Below the pieces are notes generated by a model that saw only the letters and a program-made list of their open reading frames with translations, did no database searches and had not been told where the DNA came from. DNA of 64,000 nucleotides, taken from Scybalosoma faecavium (GTDB lineage: Bacteria > Bacillota > Clostridia > Christensenellales > Christensenellaceae). The DNA is taken from contig DVKG01000006.1 in assembly GCA_018716135.1 (NCBI GenBank), forward strand, positions 1-64,000, read 5' to 3'. Positions 1 to 9,031 of this stretch are shown piece by piece (position 1 is the first letter of the stretch; every line of letters starts with the position of its first letter). Made by a program: the position numbers and the translations under genes.

Positions 1-108
1 ACCTCCTATGCTTTCTGATGTGGTTGGCAGACCATCTCTAGTATAGCATAGGAGGTTTCGACTTCTCTTTAAGATATTTTTCACCACTCGTTCAACGAGT
101 GGTTTTTT
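1..108 (+). terminator. Long inverted repeat plus intrinsic terminator at the left edge
   Basis: Bases 1-12 and 45-56 are perfect 12-base inverted repeats. Inside them TGGT (21-24) pairs with ACCA (31-34), so the transcript could form a long rod. A second hairpin follows, CCACTCG (84-90) with CGAGTGG (96-102), and a run of six T, a typical plus-strand intrinsic terminator. The gene or RNA being ended lies left of the window. The first repeat may extend beyond base 1. Confidence 0.7.
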
Positions 109-127
109 CATGCCTATTCGGCGCCAA

Positions 128-165
128 TAAAAGCCGGACAGGAGCATCGCTCCCATCCGGTTTTC
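128..165 (-). terminator. Terminator of the secA-prfB unit
   Basis: Read on the minus strand, CCGGA (156-160) pairs with TCCGG (134-138) around an inner GGAGC/GCTCC stem (149-153, 141-145), followed by CTTTTATT. It sits just past the prfB stop codon. Confidence 0.75.
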
Positions 166-173
166 GTCTTTTC

Positions 174-1272
174 TCAGCTCATAATCAGATACGAATTGAT
201 AAAATCGTCTATATCGCCGTCCATAACAGCGGTTATATTGCCCGACTCACAGCCTGTTCGATGATCCTTCACCATCGTATACGGCTGGAAAACATACGAA
301 CGAATCTGACTGCCCCATTCTATTTTCTTCATTTCGCCTTTGAGATTCTGCATCTCCGCCATGCGCTCGCTCTCCTTTTTCTCCGCCAATTTTGCGCGGA
401 GCATGCTCATGCACGTTTCACGATTCTGCACCTGAGAGCGTTCAGTCTGACAGGAGACTACTATACCCGTCGGTATATGCGTAAGTCTGACCGCCGAAGA
501 TGTTTTGTTTACATGCTGGCCGCCTGCGCCTGACGCACGGAATACATCCATTTTTATATCGTCAGGAGCAATCGTAATCTCTCCGTCATCCTCTATCTCC
601 GGCATCACGTCCAGCGATGCAAAGGAAGTATGCCTCCTTGCAGATGAGTCAAACGGCGAGATGCGCACAAGACGGTGAACGCCTTTTTCGGAGCGCAGAT
701 ATCCGTAAGCGTTAAGCCCGTCAATCTGCATCGTAACGGATTTTATTCCGGCTTCTTCGCCGTCCAGATAATCCAGTACCTTCACGCCATAGCCATGCTT
801 CTCCGCCCAGCGAGTGTACATACGATACAGCATAGAGACCCAATCCTGCGCCTCCGTACCGCCTGCTCCGGCATGCAGAGAGAGAATAGCGCTATGCGAG
901 TCGTAATCTCCTTTCAACATAGCTGCGAGTTTAAGCTGCTCCGCTTCCGCATAGGATTCATTCACAGACTGAGAAATTTCTTCTTCCAGCGAGTCGTCAT
1001 CCTCTTCTTCAGCCAGCTCCATAAGCACCTCTGCATCTGCGATCTTGCTCTCCAGCTTTTCATACGCTGCTACAGTCGCTTCTATGGGCTTCATCTTTCT
1101 GCTTGTCTTATTCGCTTCGTCTACATTCTCCCAAAAATCGGGAGCCTCCATTTTTTTCTTTAAGTCATTCAACTGCTGTTTTAATCCAGCCAAGTCAAAG
1201 TGACTCACCTGCCTCTTTCAACATTTTTTCTGCTTCGGACAGCTTAGCCTTGTACTCATCCAGTAGAATCAT
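174..1272 (-). CDS. prfB: Peptide chain release factor 2, with programmed +1 frameshift
   Basis: RF2 recognises UAA and UGA stops and triggers hydrolysis of peptidyl-tRNA in the ribosome. The protein shows the RF2 stop-recognition tripeptide SPF (context RISPFDSS) and the catalytic GGQ loop (GAGGQHVNK). The gene is in two frames. Frame 0 starts at ATG 1272-1270 behind an AGGGGTGA ribosome site and reaches CTT TGA at 1200-1195. Slipping forward one base there (CTT to TTT) continues as GAC in the main frame to 174. An AGGTGA element just upstream of the slip site matches the internal Shine-Dalgarno that stimulates this shift in other bacteria. The joined product is about 365 residues, normal for RF2. 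A start at GTG 1208 in the main frame alone would lose the N-terminus. The gene follows secA by 69 bases, as in many Firmicutes. Confidence 0.96.
1194..1210 (-). promoter_or_regulatory. prfB programmed frameshift site
   Basis: The minus strand reads AGGTGAGTCACTTTGAC: an internal Shine-Dalgarno, then CTT-TGA-C. The in-frame UGA is read by RF2 itself, so low RF2 favours the +1 shift and restores synthesis. This autoregulation is established for prfB; the site here is recognised by its sequence and by the exact join of two frames. Confidence 0.93.
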
Positions 1273-1341
1273 GTTAAAATCACCCCTTTTCCTAACGTAA
1301 GAGCTAAAACGCTCTATCCGCTGTATTTATTTAATTATTTT

Positions 1342-4065
1342 TTAGTTTCTACCGCAGCAATTCTTATACTTCTTTCCGCTGCCGCACGGGCATGGATCGT
1401 TCCTGCCTACTTTTTCTTCTTTACGCTGCACTGTTTTCTTCTCACTGCGCTGAGCCGCCTCGTCGCCCGCGCTGCTCGTGCGCAGTGGCGTAACCGTCTG
1501 CTTACGCTCGACGCGAGACTTCACCGTAACTCTGAACATCATTTTAACAGTCTGCTCAGCTATGGACGCTATCATAGCGTCGAACATATCCGCGCCTTCT
1601 TTGCGGTATGCAACTACCGGATCCATGTTGCCGTATGCGCGCAGTCCGATACCCTGCCGCAGCTGATCCATAGCGTCTATGTGATCCACCCAATGCTGAT
1701 CTACGCAGCGCAAAAGAATATTGCGTTCAATATCTTTAATTGTGAGACCTTGCTCCGCGCCTGATTCTACACGCGCTTTTTCGCATTGCTCCGCAAGCTC
1801 CAGGCTGTGCGCATCATATAACGCCAGCAGATTTTCCACCGCTGTCTCTTTCGCCTTTTTCGCATCTATAGCAGATATGTCTGTATCTCCGAAAATGCTT
1901 CCTTTAAGCTCAGGTGCAATTTCCTTCATCGCGCGGTTTATCTTATCCTGCTCCCATTCCTCCGGAAAAGAGCCTTCGGGACAATGCTCGTTCAGAATAT
2001 CCTCCGCCACCTGCACTACCATATCGCGCACAGCGTCGGTAACATCCTCACCCATGAGAACCTGACGGCGCTGAGAATATATTACCTCGCGCTGCATATT
2101 CATAACGTCATCGTATTTCAGGACGTTGGAACGGGTATTGAAATTGCGTTCTTCTATTCTCTTCTGCGCCTTTTCTATCTGATTAGTCATCATGCCGTAC
2201 TCCAGAGGCATCTCCTCTCCTCCGGATATTTTGTCCAGCATATTCTTTATTCTCTCTCCGCCGAACAGACGCATAAGATCGTCCTCAAGGGCAATGTAGA
2301 ACTGAGACGCACCTGGGTCTCCCTGTCTGCCGCTTCGGCCGCGCAGCTGGTTGTCTATACGTCTGCTTTCGTGGCGTTCCGTACCTATGATGTACAAGCC
2401 GCCCGCCGCGATGACTTTTTCGTGATCTGCGTCAGTAACCTGCTTGTGCTTTGAGAGCAAGCTGTTGTAAACCTCTCTCGCCGCGAGAACCTCCGGATTT
2501 GAGCTGGGCGCCTTGGACTGCGCTTCGTATATCATGTCCTCGCTGTAGCCGTCGGCGCGCATATCACGCTTCGCCATGAAGTCCGGGTTGCCGCCCAGCA
2601 GAATATCAGTACCGCGGCCCGCCATGTTAGTCGCTATGGTGACCGCTCCGAACTGACCGGCCTGCGCCACGATCTGCGCTTCCTTCTCGTGATGTTTCGC
2701 GTTCAGCACTTCGTGTTTTACTCCGCGCTTTTTGAGCATTTTGCTGAGTATTTCAGAGTTCTCTACAGATACCGTACCTACCAGAATAGGCTGACCTGTC
2801 TGATGCACTTCAACGATTTTCTCTACTACAGCGTCAAATTTTCCTTTTACGGTAGAGAGCACGACGTCGTTCATATCCTTGCGCACCATCGGCCTGTGGG
2901 TCGGAATTTCCACTACCGAAAGATTGTATATAGATTTAAACTCGTTTTCCTCTGTTTTTGCGGTACCTGTCATACCTGCGAGCTTTTTGTACATGCGGAA
3001 GAAGTTCTGGAATGTGATAGTCGCAAGAGTCTGAGACTCAGACGCTATGCGCACGTTCTCCTTCGCCTCAATAGCCTGGTGCAGACCGTCGGAATACCGT
3101 CTGCCCGTCATCAGTCTGCCCGTAAACTCGTCTACAATGATTACTTCGCCGTTTTGTACTACATAATCTATATCACGCTTCATTATATATCTGGCTTTGA
3201 GCGCCTGATAAACATGGTGGTTAAGGTCTGTATGTTCTACATCGGAGAAGTTTTCTACATCGAAAAACTTTTCAGCCTTTGCCGTACCCTCTTCCGTGAG
3301 GTTCGCCGTTTTAGCCTTTTCGTCTATGACATAGTCCTCTTCTTCTTTCAGCCCGCGTGCAAAGCTGTCAGCGACCTTGTAAAGATCTGTACTTTTATCC
3401 CCTGCGCCGGAAATAATGAGAGGAGTACGCGCTTCGTCGATTAGGATAGAGTCTACCTCGTCCACGATAGCGTAATTGAGCTCTCTTTGCACAAGACGCT
3501 CTTTATAAACCACCATATTGTCACGCAGATAGTCAAAGCCGAGCTCGTTGTTCGTTGCGTATACAATATCGCAGTTGTAGGCTTCGCGCTTCTCCTCGGG
3601 AGACATGTCCTTCAAAGCGAGACCAACCGTAAAACCCAGGAAGCGATAGAGTATTCCCATCCATTCGCTGTCACGCTTAGCCAAATAATCGTTTACCGTG
3701 ACGACATGTACGCCTTCGCCCGTTATAGCATTGAGGCATACGGGAAGCGTAGCTACGAGAGTTTTACCTTCGCCCGTTTTCATTTCTGCTATATCGCCGT
3801 TATGCAGCACGATACCGCCGATTATCTGAACTTTAAAGTGCTCCATCCCCAAGACGCGCCTGCTCGCCTCTCTGACTTGAGCGAATACCTCCGGCAAGAG
3901 ATCGTCCAGAGTTTCTCCCTTTTTGTATCTTTCTCTGTACTCGTCCGTTTTCGCCACGAGCTGTTCATCTGTCAGCTCCGTGAAAGTAGGTTTGAGTTTT
4001 TCTACCAGCTCAGCCTGCTTTCGAGCTTTTTTTAGAAGTTTATCTTCAAACTTAAAAAGTGCCAT
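1342..4065 (-). CDS. secA: Protein translocase ATPase SecA
   Basis: SecA drives unfolded preproteins through the SecYEG channel using ATP at the cytoplasmic membrane. The 907-residue product has the usual full length. Walker A is GEGKT near residue 100, the DEAD-like box is in [14 protein letters not shown] near 210, and the second helicase half has GRGTD and GRSGRQGD. The extreme C-terminus carries the zinc-binding, SecB/lipid-contacting tail [14 protein letters not shown] consensus promoter lies 45 bases upstream, and prfB follows on the same transcript. Confidence 0.98.
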   Translation of the reverse strand: MALFKFEDKLLKKARKQAELVEKLKPTFTELTDEQLVAKTDEYRERYKKGETLDDLLPEVFAQVREASRRVLGMEHFKVQIIGGIVLHNGDIAEMKTGEGKTLVATLPVCLNAITGEGVHVVTVNDYLAKRDSEWMGILYRFLGFTVGLALKDMSPEEKREAYNCDIVYATNNELGFDYLRDNMVVYKERLVQRELNYAIVDEVDSILIDEARTPLIISGAGDKSTDLYKVADSFARGLKEEEDYVIDEKAKTANLTEEGTAKAEKFFDVENFSDVEHTDLNHHVYQALKARYIMKRDIDYVVQNGEVIIVDEFTGRLMTGRRYSDGLHQAIEAKENVRIASESQTLATITFQNFFRMYKKLAGMTGTAKTEENEFKSIYNLSVVEIPTHRPMVRKDMNDVVLSTVKGKFDAVVEKIVEVHQTGQPILVGTVSVENSEILSKMLKKRGVKHEVLNAKHHEKEAQIVAQAGQFGAVTIATNMAGRGTDILLGGNPDFMAKRDMRADGYSEDMIYEAQSKAPSSNPEVLAAREVYNSLLSKHKQVTDADHEKVIAAGGLYIIGTERHESRRIDNQLRGRSGRQGDPGASQFYIALEDDLMRLFGGERIKNMLDKISGGEEMPLEYGMMTNQIEKAQKRIEERNFNTRSNVLKYDDVMNMQREVIYSQRRQVLMGEDVTDAVRDMVVQVAEDILNEHCPEGSFPEEWEQDKINRAMKEIAPELKGSIFGDTDISAIDAKKAKETAVENLLALYDAHSLELAEQCEKARVESGAEQGLTIKDIERNILLRCVDQHWVDHIDAMDQLRQGIGLRAYGNMDPVVAYRKEGADMFDAMIASIAEQTVKMMFRVTVKSRVERKQTVTPLRTSSAGDEAAQRSEKKTVQRKEEKVGRNDPCPCGSGKKYKNCCGRN

Positions 4066-4109
4066 TCATTTTCCTTTCTCTGGCAATGCTAGTATTTACT
4101 TTCCGGAAT

Positions 4110-4138
4110 ATTATATCAGTTAGAGAAGATTAATTCAA
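4110..4138 (-). promoter_or_regulatory. secA promoter
   Basis: Minus-strand TTGAAT (4138-4133), a 17-base spacer, and a perfect TATAAT (4115-4110), about 45 bases before the secA start codon. Confidence 0.75.
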
Positions 4139-4241
4139 TGTTAAGACGATTAAATTCCCCTCTCTCACTCAAAAGTAACTTTAAATTTACACTTTACACA
4201 GCATAGGCTTTACTTAGAAGTCTGAATGTTAAGTTGTTTTT

Positions 4242-5723
4242 TTAATCGACTCTGAGCAGTCTGGCCGTATCCTCCGCAGTCGGCGCATACTCTCCCATCT
4301 CCTCTGCCGCTTTCTCACCTGCTTTTCCGCAGAAATATGCCCCTGCATACGCCGCCTGCAAAGGCTCCAGCCCCTGCGCGAGCAGCGCGCCTATCACTCC
4401 CAAAAGGACGTCGCCCGATCCGCCTTTCGCCATAGACGGCGAACCCGCCGTGACCAGAACCGCTATGTCTCCGTCTGTGACTACCGTCGTCGCTCCTTTA
4501 AGCAAAACCACAAGCCCGGTTTCGGAAGCGTATTCTCTCGCCAGCTCTATAGGATTTGCCAAAATTTCTTCCAAATCCAGCCCGCTGAGTCTCGAAAATT
4601 CTTTAGGATGAGGCGTTATCACTGCATTTTTCGCTTTCTCTATGGCTCCGGGTTTTTTCGCCAGCGTGTTCAAAGCGTCTGCATCAATGACCTTGGGAAT
4701 ATCCATAGCTATCACAGCCTCAAGCGCAGGTATCAAATCCTCGTGAATCCCAAGTCCGCAGCCTATAGCCAAAGCGCTTCCGCTGACCGAGCTGCAAAGC
4801 TCTTCTGCATTCACACAAAGCCTGTCCGGATCGTTGCCTACAGCTTTGCTCATAACCTCGGATACTCTGTTCTGGAATACGTCGGCTACGTATTCACAGC
4901 TCACTATCTGACTTACGCCCGCGCCCGCTCTCAAAGCTCCGTGAGCGCATAATACAGCAGCTCCCGCCATGCCGCGGCTGCCCGCTATCATGCAAAGTCT
5001 GCCATACGTGCCCTTATTTGCATTCTTATCCCGAGGAGGAAGTCTGAACCCGTCCACCACAAATGTGTCATGAGGCTGAATACCCTCGTCCACGCCTATC
5101 GTATGAACTATCAATCTGCCCGTATGCATTTTCCCGGGATATATGTAATGTCCCCGCTTGGCATACTGAAACGTAACCGTGCTGTCTGCGAATACCGCCT
5201 TGCTGCACTGCCCGTTCAAGCCGGAAACTCCGGACGGAATATCTACGCTCAGTATTTTAGCTCTGCCGCGCATGGAATTTATTCCGTCTATCAACTTAGC
5301 GAAAAGACCGGCAGGGCTTCGTTTAAGCCCCGTCCCCAGCAGCGCATCTACCACCAGCTCGGCGTCCGAATTGGAAGCAATGAACTCATCGGCGTTTTCT
5401 TCAGTAAGCAATGTTCTCCTGTTTGTATGAGTAAAAAACCTCATGTTTGCGTCCGCGTCCGGCGGAAGCTCATAGCTAGTCGCTCCGACGTAGACGTCAT
5501 AACCGTGAGCAAGCAGTATGCGCGCTACCGCCCAGCCATCTCCGCCGTTGTTGCCTCCGCCGCATATAGAAATCACCTTACATGGCTCAGGGCAAAGCCG
5601 CATAGCTTCAGCAGCGAGCGCGCTCGCCGCCTGCTCCATGAGCACGAGACCGGGTATCTCCAAAGTGTCTATCATATGTCTGTCTATCTCGCCTGCCATC
5701 TTAGGCGTTACAATTGCTTTCAT
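4242..5723 (-). CDS. nnr: Bifunctional NAD(P)HX epimerase / ADP-dependent dehydratase
   Basis: This metabolite-repair enzyme rescues hydrated NADH and NADPH: the N-terminal half (YjeF_N, about residues 1-210) epimerises NAD(P)HX and the C-terminal half (carbohydrate-kinase fold, about 220-490) dehydrates it. The N-terminal half shows GGGNNGGDGW and the Asp of DALLGTGL. The C-terminal half shows GSRGMAGA, KGATTVV and the catalytic GGSGDVL. I prefer ATG at 5723 because an AGGAGG site precedes it by 11 bases. An alternative start at 5747 overlaps the recX stop as ATGA and would couple translation; it adds eight residues. Confidence 0.93.
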   Translation of the reverse strand: MKAIVTPKMAGEIDRHMIDTLEIPGLVLMEQAASALAAEAMRLCPEPCKVISICGGGNNGGDGWAVARILLAHGYDVYVGATSYELPPDADANMRFFTHTNRRTLLTEENADEFIASNSDAELVVDALLGTGLKRSPAGLFAKLIDGINSMRGRAKILSVDIPSGVSGLNGQCSKAVFADSTVTFQYAKRGHYIYPGKMHTGRLIVHTIGVDEGIQPHDTFVVDGFRLPPRDKNANKGTYGRLCMIAGSRGMAGAAVLCAHGALRAGAGVSQIVSCEYVADVFQNRVSEVMSKAVGNDPDRLCVNAEELCSSVSGSALAIGCGLGIHEDLIPALEAVIAMDIPKVIDADALNTLAKKPGAIEKAKNAVITPHPKEFSRLSGLDLEEILANPIELAREYASETGLVVLLKGATTVVTDGDIAVLVTAGSPSMAKGGSGDVLLGVIGALLAQGLEPLQAAYAGAYFCGKAGEKAAEEMGEYAPTAEDTARLLRVD

Positions 5724-5743
5724 AACTGCATTTTCCTCCTGTC

Positions 5744-6376
5744 TCATTCACTCTCTGACTCCAGTTTGTCCACGGCGCATTTCACAGCATCATACGCAAA
5801 GCCTCGGCGCACAAGAGCGCTCATCAGCCTGCGCCTGCGCTTATCACTGTCTTCGTCTCTGAATTTATGTTCTATTGAAAGAAGCACGTCATACGCCTGC
5901 GCATACTCATCCGGAGTTGCCTCCTCCGCCGCACGCTTGGCTATGTCCTCGGGCAACCCTTTTTGCACAAGACGCTGAACTATAACTCTCCTCGCATATC
6001 TGCGGGTAAGCGACTTTGACAGCTCAAGCGCGTATGCTTCATCGTCTACATAGCCGTAATGCTGCATAAGACTGCACGCTTTTTCCGCCGCCTCTTTGCT
6101 GAGTTCTTTTTTTATCACGAGATGATCCATGACCTGCCGGCATGTCCGTGGCGCATATTCCAAATACGACGCTGCCGCGTCCTTTGCCCGCTCGTATTCA
6201 TCCTCAGCCTGAAGCTCCGCGAGCCTCTCGCTCGTTATTTCCGTTCCCGGACGGATACCCGCGCGCACGACGATTTCATCCGCAAGGCTGCAAAAATAGC
6301 CATTCTCAGTGTAGAGACTAACTCTGTTTTTCCTGCGTTTTTGACGCGACAGTCTTGTTATCTTTACGCTTTCCAT
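5744..6376 (-). CDS. recX: Recombination regulator RecX
   Basis: RecX binds RecA filaments and limits strand exchange. The 210-residue product has the triple three-helix repeat layout of the family, with the typical R-x-C-R-x-[VM] segment (TCRQVMDHLV) and Y-G-Y-[VI]-D-D motif (HYGYVDDEAYA). The open frame extends 21 codons further upstream, but that part is unlike RecX; ATG 6376 begins a normal N-terminus (MESVKIT). A TTGAAA-17-TAAACT promoter ends only seven bases before this ATG, so the message could be nearly leaderless. The stop overlaps the possible upstream start of the next gene. Confidence 0.85.
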   Translation of the reverse strand: MESVKITRLSRQKRRKNRVSLYTENGYFCSLADEIVVRAGIRPGTEITSERLAELQAEDEYERAKDAAASYLEYAPRTCRQVMDHLVIKKELSKEAAEKACSLMQHYGYVDDEAYALELSKSLTRRYARRVIVQRLVQKGLPEDIAKRAAEEATPDEYAQAYDVLLSIEHKFRDEDSDKRRRRLMSALVRRGFAYDAVKCAVDKLESESE

Positions 6377-6382
6377 AACATT

Positions 6383-6411
6383 TAGTTTACCGCATACCCG
6401 CTTTTGTTTCA
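6383..6411 (-). promoter_or_regulatory. Candidate recX promoter close to the start codon
   Basis: Minus strand: TTGAAA, 17-base spacer, TAAACT, then seven bases to ATG 6376. If real, transcription starts at or next to the start codon and no ribosome site is possible. Confidence 0.45.
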
Positions 6412-6426
6412 AGAGCTTGGGCACAA

Positions 6427-6466
6427 ATATAAAAAACACACGGGCAAAATATCCGTCCGCCCGTGT
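6427..6466 (-). terminator. Terminator of the peptidoglycan-binding protein gene
   Basis: ACACGGGC (6466-6459, minus) pairs with GCCCGTGT (6445-6438) and is followed by GTTTTTTAT on the minus strand. It separates the upstream secreted-protein gene from recX. Confidence 0.85.
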
Positions 6467-6486
6467 ACCGTTAGATTCATATAATA

Positions 6487-7230
6487 CTACAGCCCCGCGG
6501 CCACCGCTATCATCGCTTCATGTTCCGCATCGGGCGCGCCGCCTATATCAGAGCCGCTGCCCGCAAAATACAGACAATACGAGCCGTCCGCATTCTTCGA
6601 GCCAAACAGAGACGCAGCGCATAACACTCCGTCTATCGTAACCAGAACGGGTCTCTTCTCCCATGTTTCGCCTCCGCCGAAGCATTTCGTCAGAGTCTCT
6701 ACGGATTCTGCATCTGAGGGCACGACATCTGCGTGATTCTCTCCGCCCGTTCTTTTTACACTAAATTGCGCAAGAGTATTAAAATCCTTCACCACTACGG
6801 TCGTCCCCACTGACAGCTTGTCTTTGACATCGCCCCATTCCTCCGCTCTGCCGAAGCTCGTCGCCGTCGCCATAAGTCCGGCGCCTACCGTCCTTGTAAT
6901 CGCTCCGTTTATGGTCGCGCGCTTAGCCTCGGGAGAAAAAAGCATTTCAAATGTATCGCTTCCCAAATGCCCATCCACGTCCACTCCGTTCGTCCTTTGA
7001 AACTCCGCAACACCTTGATATGTCATTTCTCCATATTTACCTGTAGCTCTAAACTGCACATATCCCAAGTCGAACAGCCTTTGCTGCACGAGCACTACCT
7101 CATCGCCTGCCGACCCGCGCTCCAGCGCATCTGCATCTGCCGATACGGCGGCGCAAGGCATAAAACAGCATCCCAGAGTTACCGCAGCGCAAAGCACGGC
7201 CCTGTATTTTTTTAATATTTTTTTCATCAT
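6487..7230 (-). CDS. Secreted peptidoglycan-binding domain protein
   Basis: The 247-residue product starts with a clear signal peptide (Lys-rich start, hydrophobic stretch to about residue 31, cleavage near AVSADA). A peptidoglycan_binding_1 domain follows at about 33-92 (LERGSAGDEVVLVQQRLFDLGY, truncated here to its key residues G-x-x-G-x-x-V-x-x-[LV]-Q). The remaining part contains KRTGGENHADV and a Y-C-L-Y-F segment ending AEHEAMIAVA. This resembles a domain I know from other clostridial cell-wall proteins, in which the same places read KRTGGTNHADVEP and HCIHFL...HQ. The His of the second motif is replaced by Tyr here, so catalytic activity is doubtful. Likely role: cell-wall associated; substrate unknown. 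Confidence 0.75.
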   Translation of the reverse strand: MMKKILKKYRAVLCAAVTLGCCFMPCAAVSADADALERGSAGDEVVLVQQRLFDLGYVQFRATGKYGEMTYQGVAEFQRTNGVDVDGHLGSDTFEMLFSPEAKRATINGAITRTVGAGLMATATSFGRAEEWGDVKDKLSVGTTVVVKDFNTLAQFSVKRTGGENHADVVPSDAESVETLTKCFGGGETWEKRPVLVTIDGVLCAASLFGSKNADGSYCLYFAGSGSDIGGAPDAEHEAMIAVAAGL

Positions 7231-7247
7231 TCGCCTCTTTAGTATTC

Positions 7248-7275
7248 TGAGAGCGGAATAAAATATCTGCTCTCA
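7248..7275 (-). other. 7-bp inverted repeat in the leader of the peptidoglycan-binding gene
   Basis: TGAGAGC (7248-7254) and GCTCTCA (7269-7275) form a hairpin or operator about 20-45 bases before the start codon at 7230. There is no T run, so it is not a terminator. Role unknown. The remaining bases to 7416 show no further gene. Confidence 0.4.
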
Positions 7276-7416
7276 ACAATTTTATGCAAATAATACCAAC
7301 AGCTAGATTCTACACTATTTTCGCTCTTAATGCAACAAATTCGGACAGCATACGACCACCTCAAGCCGCTTTATTCCTTGAAAAAATATAAAATAATTGT
7401 AAACACGTTTTTTACA

Positions 7417-7446
7417 TTGACAACACTCTCTCATAGATAATATACT
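7417..7446 (+). promoter_or_regulatory. Promoter of the M20 peptidase gene
   Basis: Perfect TTGACA (7417-7422), 18-base spacer, TATACT (7441-7446), about 36 bases before ATG 7483. Confidence 0.75.
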
Positions 7447-7482
7447 TATATGTAGAGTATTAATGAAAGTGAGAATGTGGTT

Positions 7483-8898
7483 ATGTTAGGTTTTCCCATG
7501 ATAAAATACAAAGACCAGATGATAGATACGCTTAAAGGACTCATCGCTATACCAAGCGTGAAATCAGACCCCATTCCGAATCAGCCTTACGGGAAGGGCA
7601 TTTTCGATGCGCTGCTGTATATACTCGACGCAGCAGAGAATCTCGGGCTGGAAAGCGTCAATCTGTACGGACAGATGGGATACGTTACATACGGTTCCGG
7701 TGATGAAACTCTCGGAATACTCACTCACATAGACGTAGTCCCGGCGGGAGAAGGTTGGACCAGCGACCCTTTTACCGCTGAGATACGCGACGGCAAAATA
7801 TACGGGCGCGGCGCTCTGGACAACAAAGGCGCTGCTGTCGCCGCCTTATACGCACTGTACGCTCTAAAAGAGGACTGCGTATCATTGAATAAAGAAGTCC
7901 GCGTCGTTTTTGGCTGTGATGAAGAAAGCGGATGGAGCGATATGGATTATTATAAAGCCAACTATCCGGAGTTTGATTACGCTTTCTCCCCGGACGCTTA
8001 CTTTCCGATAATAAACCGTGAAAAAGGGCTCCTGCACATACGTATGAACCACGACGTATATCCCTCGACGGGCGAAGGAGCACGCATAATAGAAATCGAC
8101 TCGGGCACTCGCGCAAATATTGTACCGAACAGAGCCACATGCCTGCTCGAAAATGCGCAGAGCGGTGAAGTAGAGCTCAAGGCTCTCGAATATAAAGAGG
8201 ATTATGCGATAGATATAGAAGTACTGTGCGAAAACGGCAACGTGCGCGTCAATGTGTACGGTATTGCTGCGCACGGTTCTCATCCTGAACAGGGGTTAAA
8301 CGCTCTGACACATTTGATAAACTTCCTCTGTACCATAGGTCTTTCGGACGGCGGAGCGGAGATGTTTGTAAAAAAGCTCGGCCGGTTAATCGGACTTGAA
8401 ACAGACGGCCGCACACTGGGAATAGCAGCCGGAGACGAAATGTCCGGAGATCTTACCGTAAACCTGGGAGTCATACACCTCACGGAGGACGGCATTCACG
8501 CAATCGCAGATTATCGCCTTCCCATATGCGTAGATATGGACGATATATACGAACAAGTTTGCAAAAAACTCTCCGAATACTCCATAACATGCGAGATGGG
8601 ACAACATCAGCCGTCGCATTACGTCCCCGAAGAAAGCGACATTATCGTAGCTCTCAAGGAAGTTTACGAAGACAGCTTCGGCGAACCTGCCGAATGCGTA
8701 TGCTGTTCCGGCGCAACTTACGCCCGCGCATTTAAAAACTCGGTCGCTTTCGGTCCCGTTCCGAAAGAGCGCGCCAACGTCGAGCACGGTCCCGACGAAT
8801 ACATCGAAATAGACGACATAATTAAGCTGTCCGAAGTAATAGCATCAGCTATAATGCGCATTGCTCACGGCAGAAACAACGATAACCTGGAGCTTTAG
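7483..8898 (+). CDS. M20 family metallopeptidase, Sapep/PepV-like dipeptidase
   Basis: A cytoplasmic zinc dipeptidase of the PepV/Sapep branch, hydrolysing dipeptides such as Xaa-His or beta-Ala peptides in that family. Visible metal-site motifs are [33 protein letters not shown] with the general-base Glu pair, and the C-terminal SGATYARAF that carries the last His/Ala-Arg substrate region. Length (about 470 residues) fits PepV, with the lid domain between residues 180 and 380. Start choice is uncertain: GTG 7477, ATG 7483 and ATG 7498 are all in frame, and none has a strong ribosome site. The gene has its own promoter and stands alone. Confidence 0.88.
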   Translation: MLGFPMIKYKDQMIDTLKGLIAIPSVKSDPIPNQPYGKGIFDALLYILDAAENLGLESVNLYGQMGYVTYGSGDETLGILTHIDVVPAGEGWTSDPFTAEIRDGKIYGRGALDNKGAAVAALYALYALKEDCVSLNKEVRVVFGCDEESGWSDMDYYKANYPEFDYAFSPDAYFPIINREKGLLHIRMNHDVYPSTGEGARIIEIDSGTRANIVPNRATCLLENAQSGEVELKALEYKEDYAIDIEVLCENGNVRVNVYGIAAHGSHPEQGLNALTHLINFLCTIGLSDGGAEMFVKKLGRLIGLETDGRTLGIAAGDEMSGDLTVNLGVIHLTEDGIHAIADYRLPICVDMDDIYEQVCKKLSEYSITCEMGQHQPSHYVPEESDIIVALKEVYEDSFGEPAECVCCSGATYARAFKNSVAFGPVPKERANVEHGPDEYIEIDDIIKLSEVIASAIMRIAHGRNNDNLEL

Positions 8899-8929
8899 AA
8901 GCGATTTTAATCGGCTTTCATGTATTAAA

Positions 8930-8958
8930 TTGACTTGCAAGTAAAATTGTATTACAAT
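8930..8958 (+). promoter_or_regulatory. alaS promoter
   Basis: TTGACT (8930-8935), 17-base spacer, TACAAT (8953-8958). The predicted start of transcription falls inside the palindrome described next. Confidence 0.75.
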
Positions 8959-8961
8959 AAA

Positions 8962-8989
8962 CAGTGCAGCGAACAACAAAGCTGCACTG
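8962..8989 (+). promoter_or_regulatory. 9-bp palindrome at the alaS transcription start
   Basis: CAGTGCAGC (8962-8970) and GCTGCACTG (8981-8989) are perfect inverted repeats around a 10-base loop, beginning four bases after the -10 box. There is no T run, and the whole leader (about 65 bases) is far too short for a T-box. It could be a 5'-end hairpin that stabilises the mRNA or an operator. In E. coli, AlaRS itself is known to bind a palindrome flanking its own transcription start. Confidence 0.6.
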
Positions 8990-9031
8990 AATTAATTTAG
9001 ACAATAATCAAATATATCAGGAGACAGAATT

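Noticed and set aside
8930..9031. T-box leader before alaS
   Set aside because: The leader is only about 65 bases, with no T-box sequence, specifier loop or terminator.
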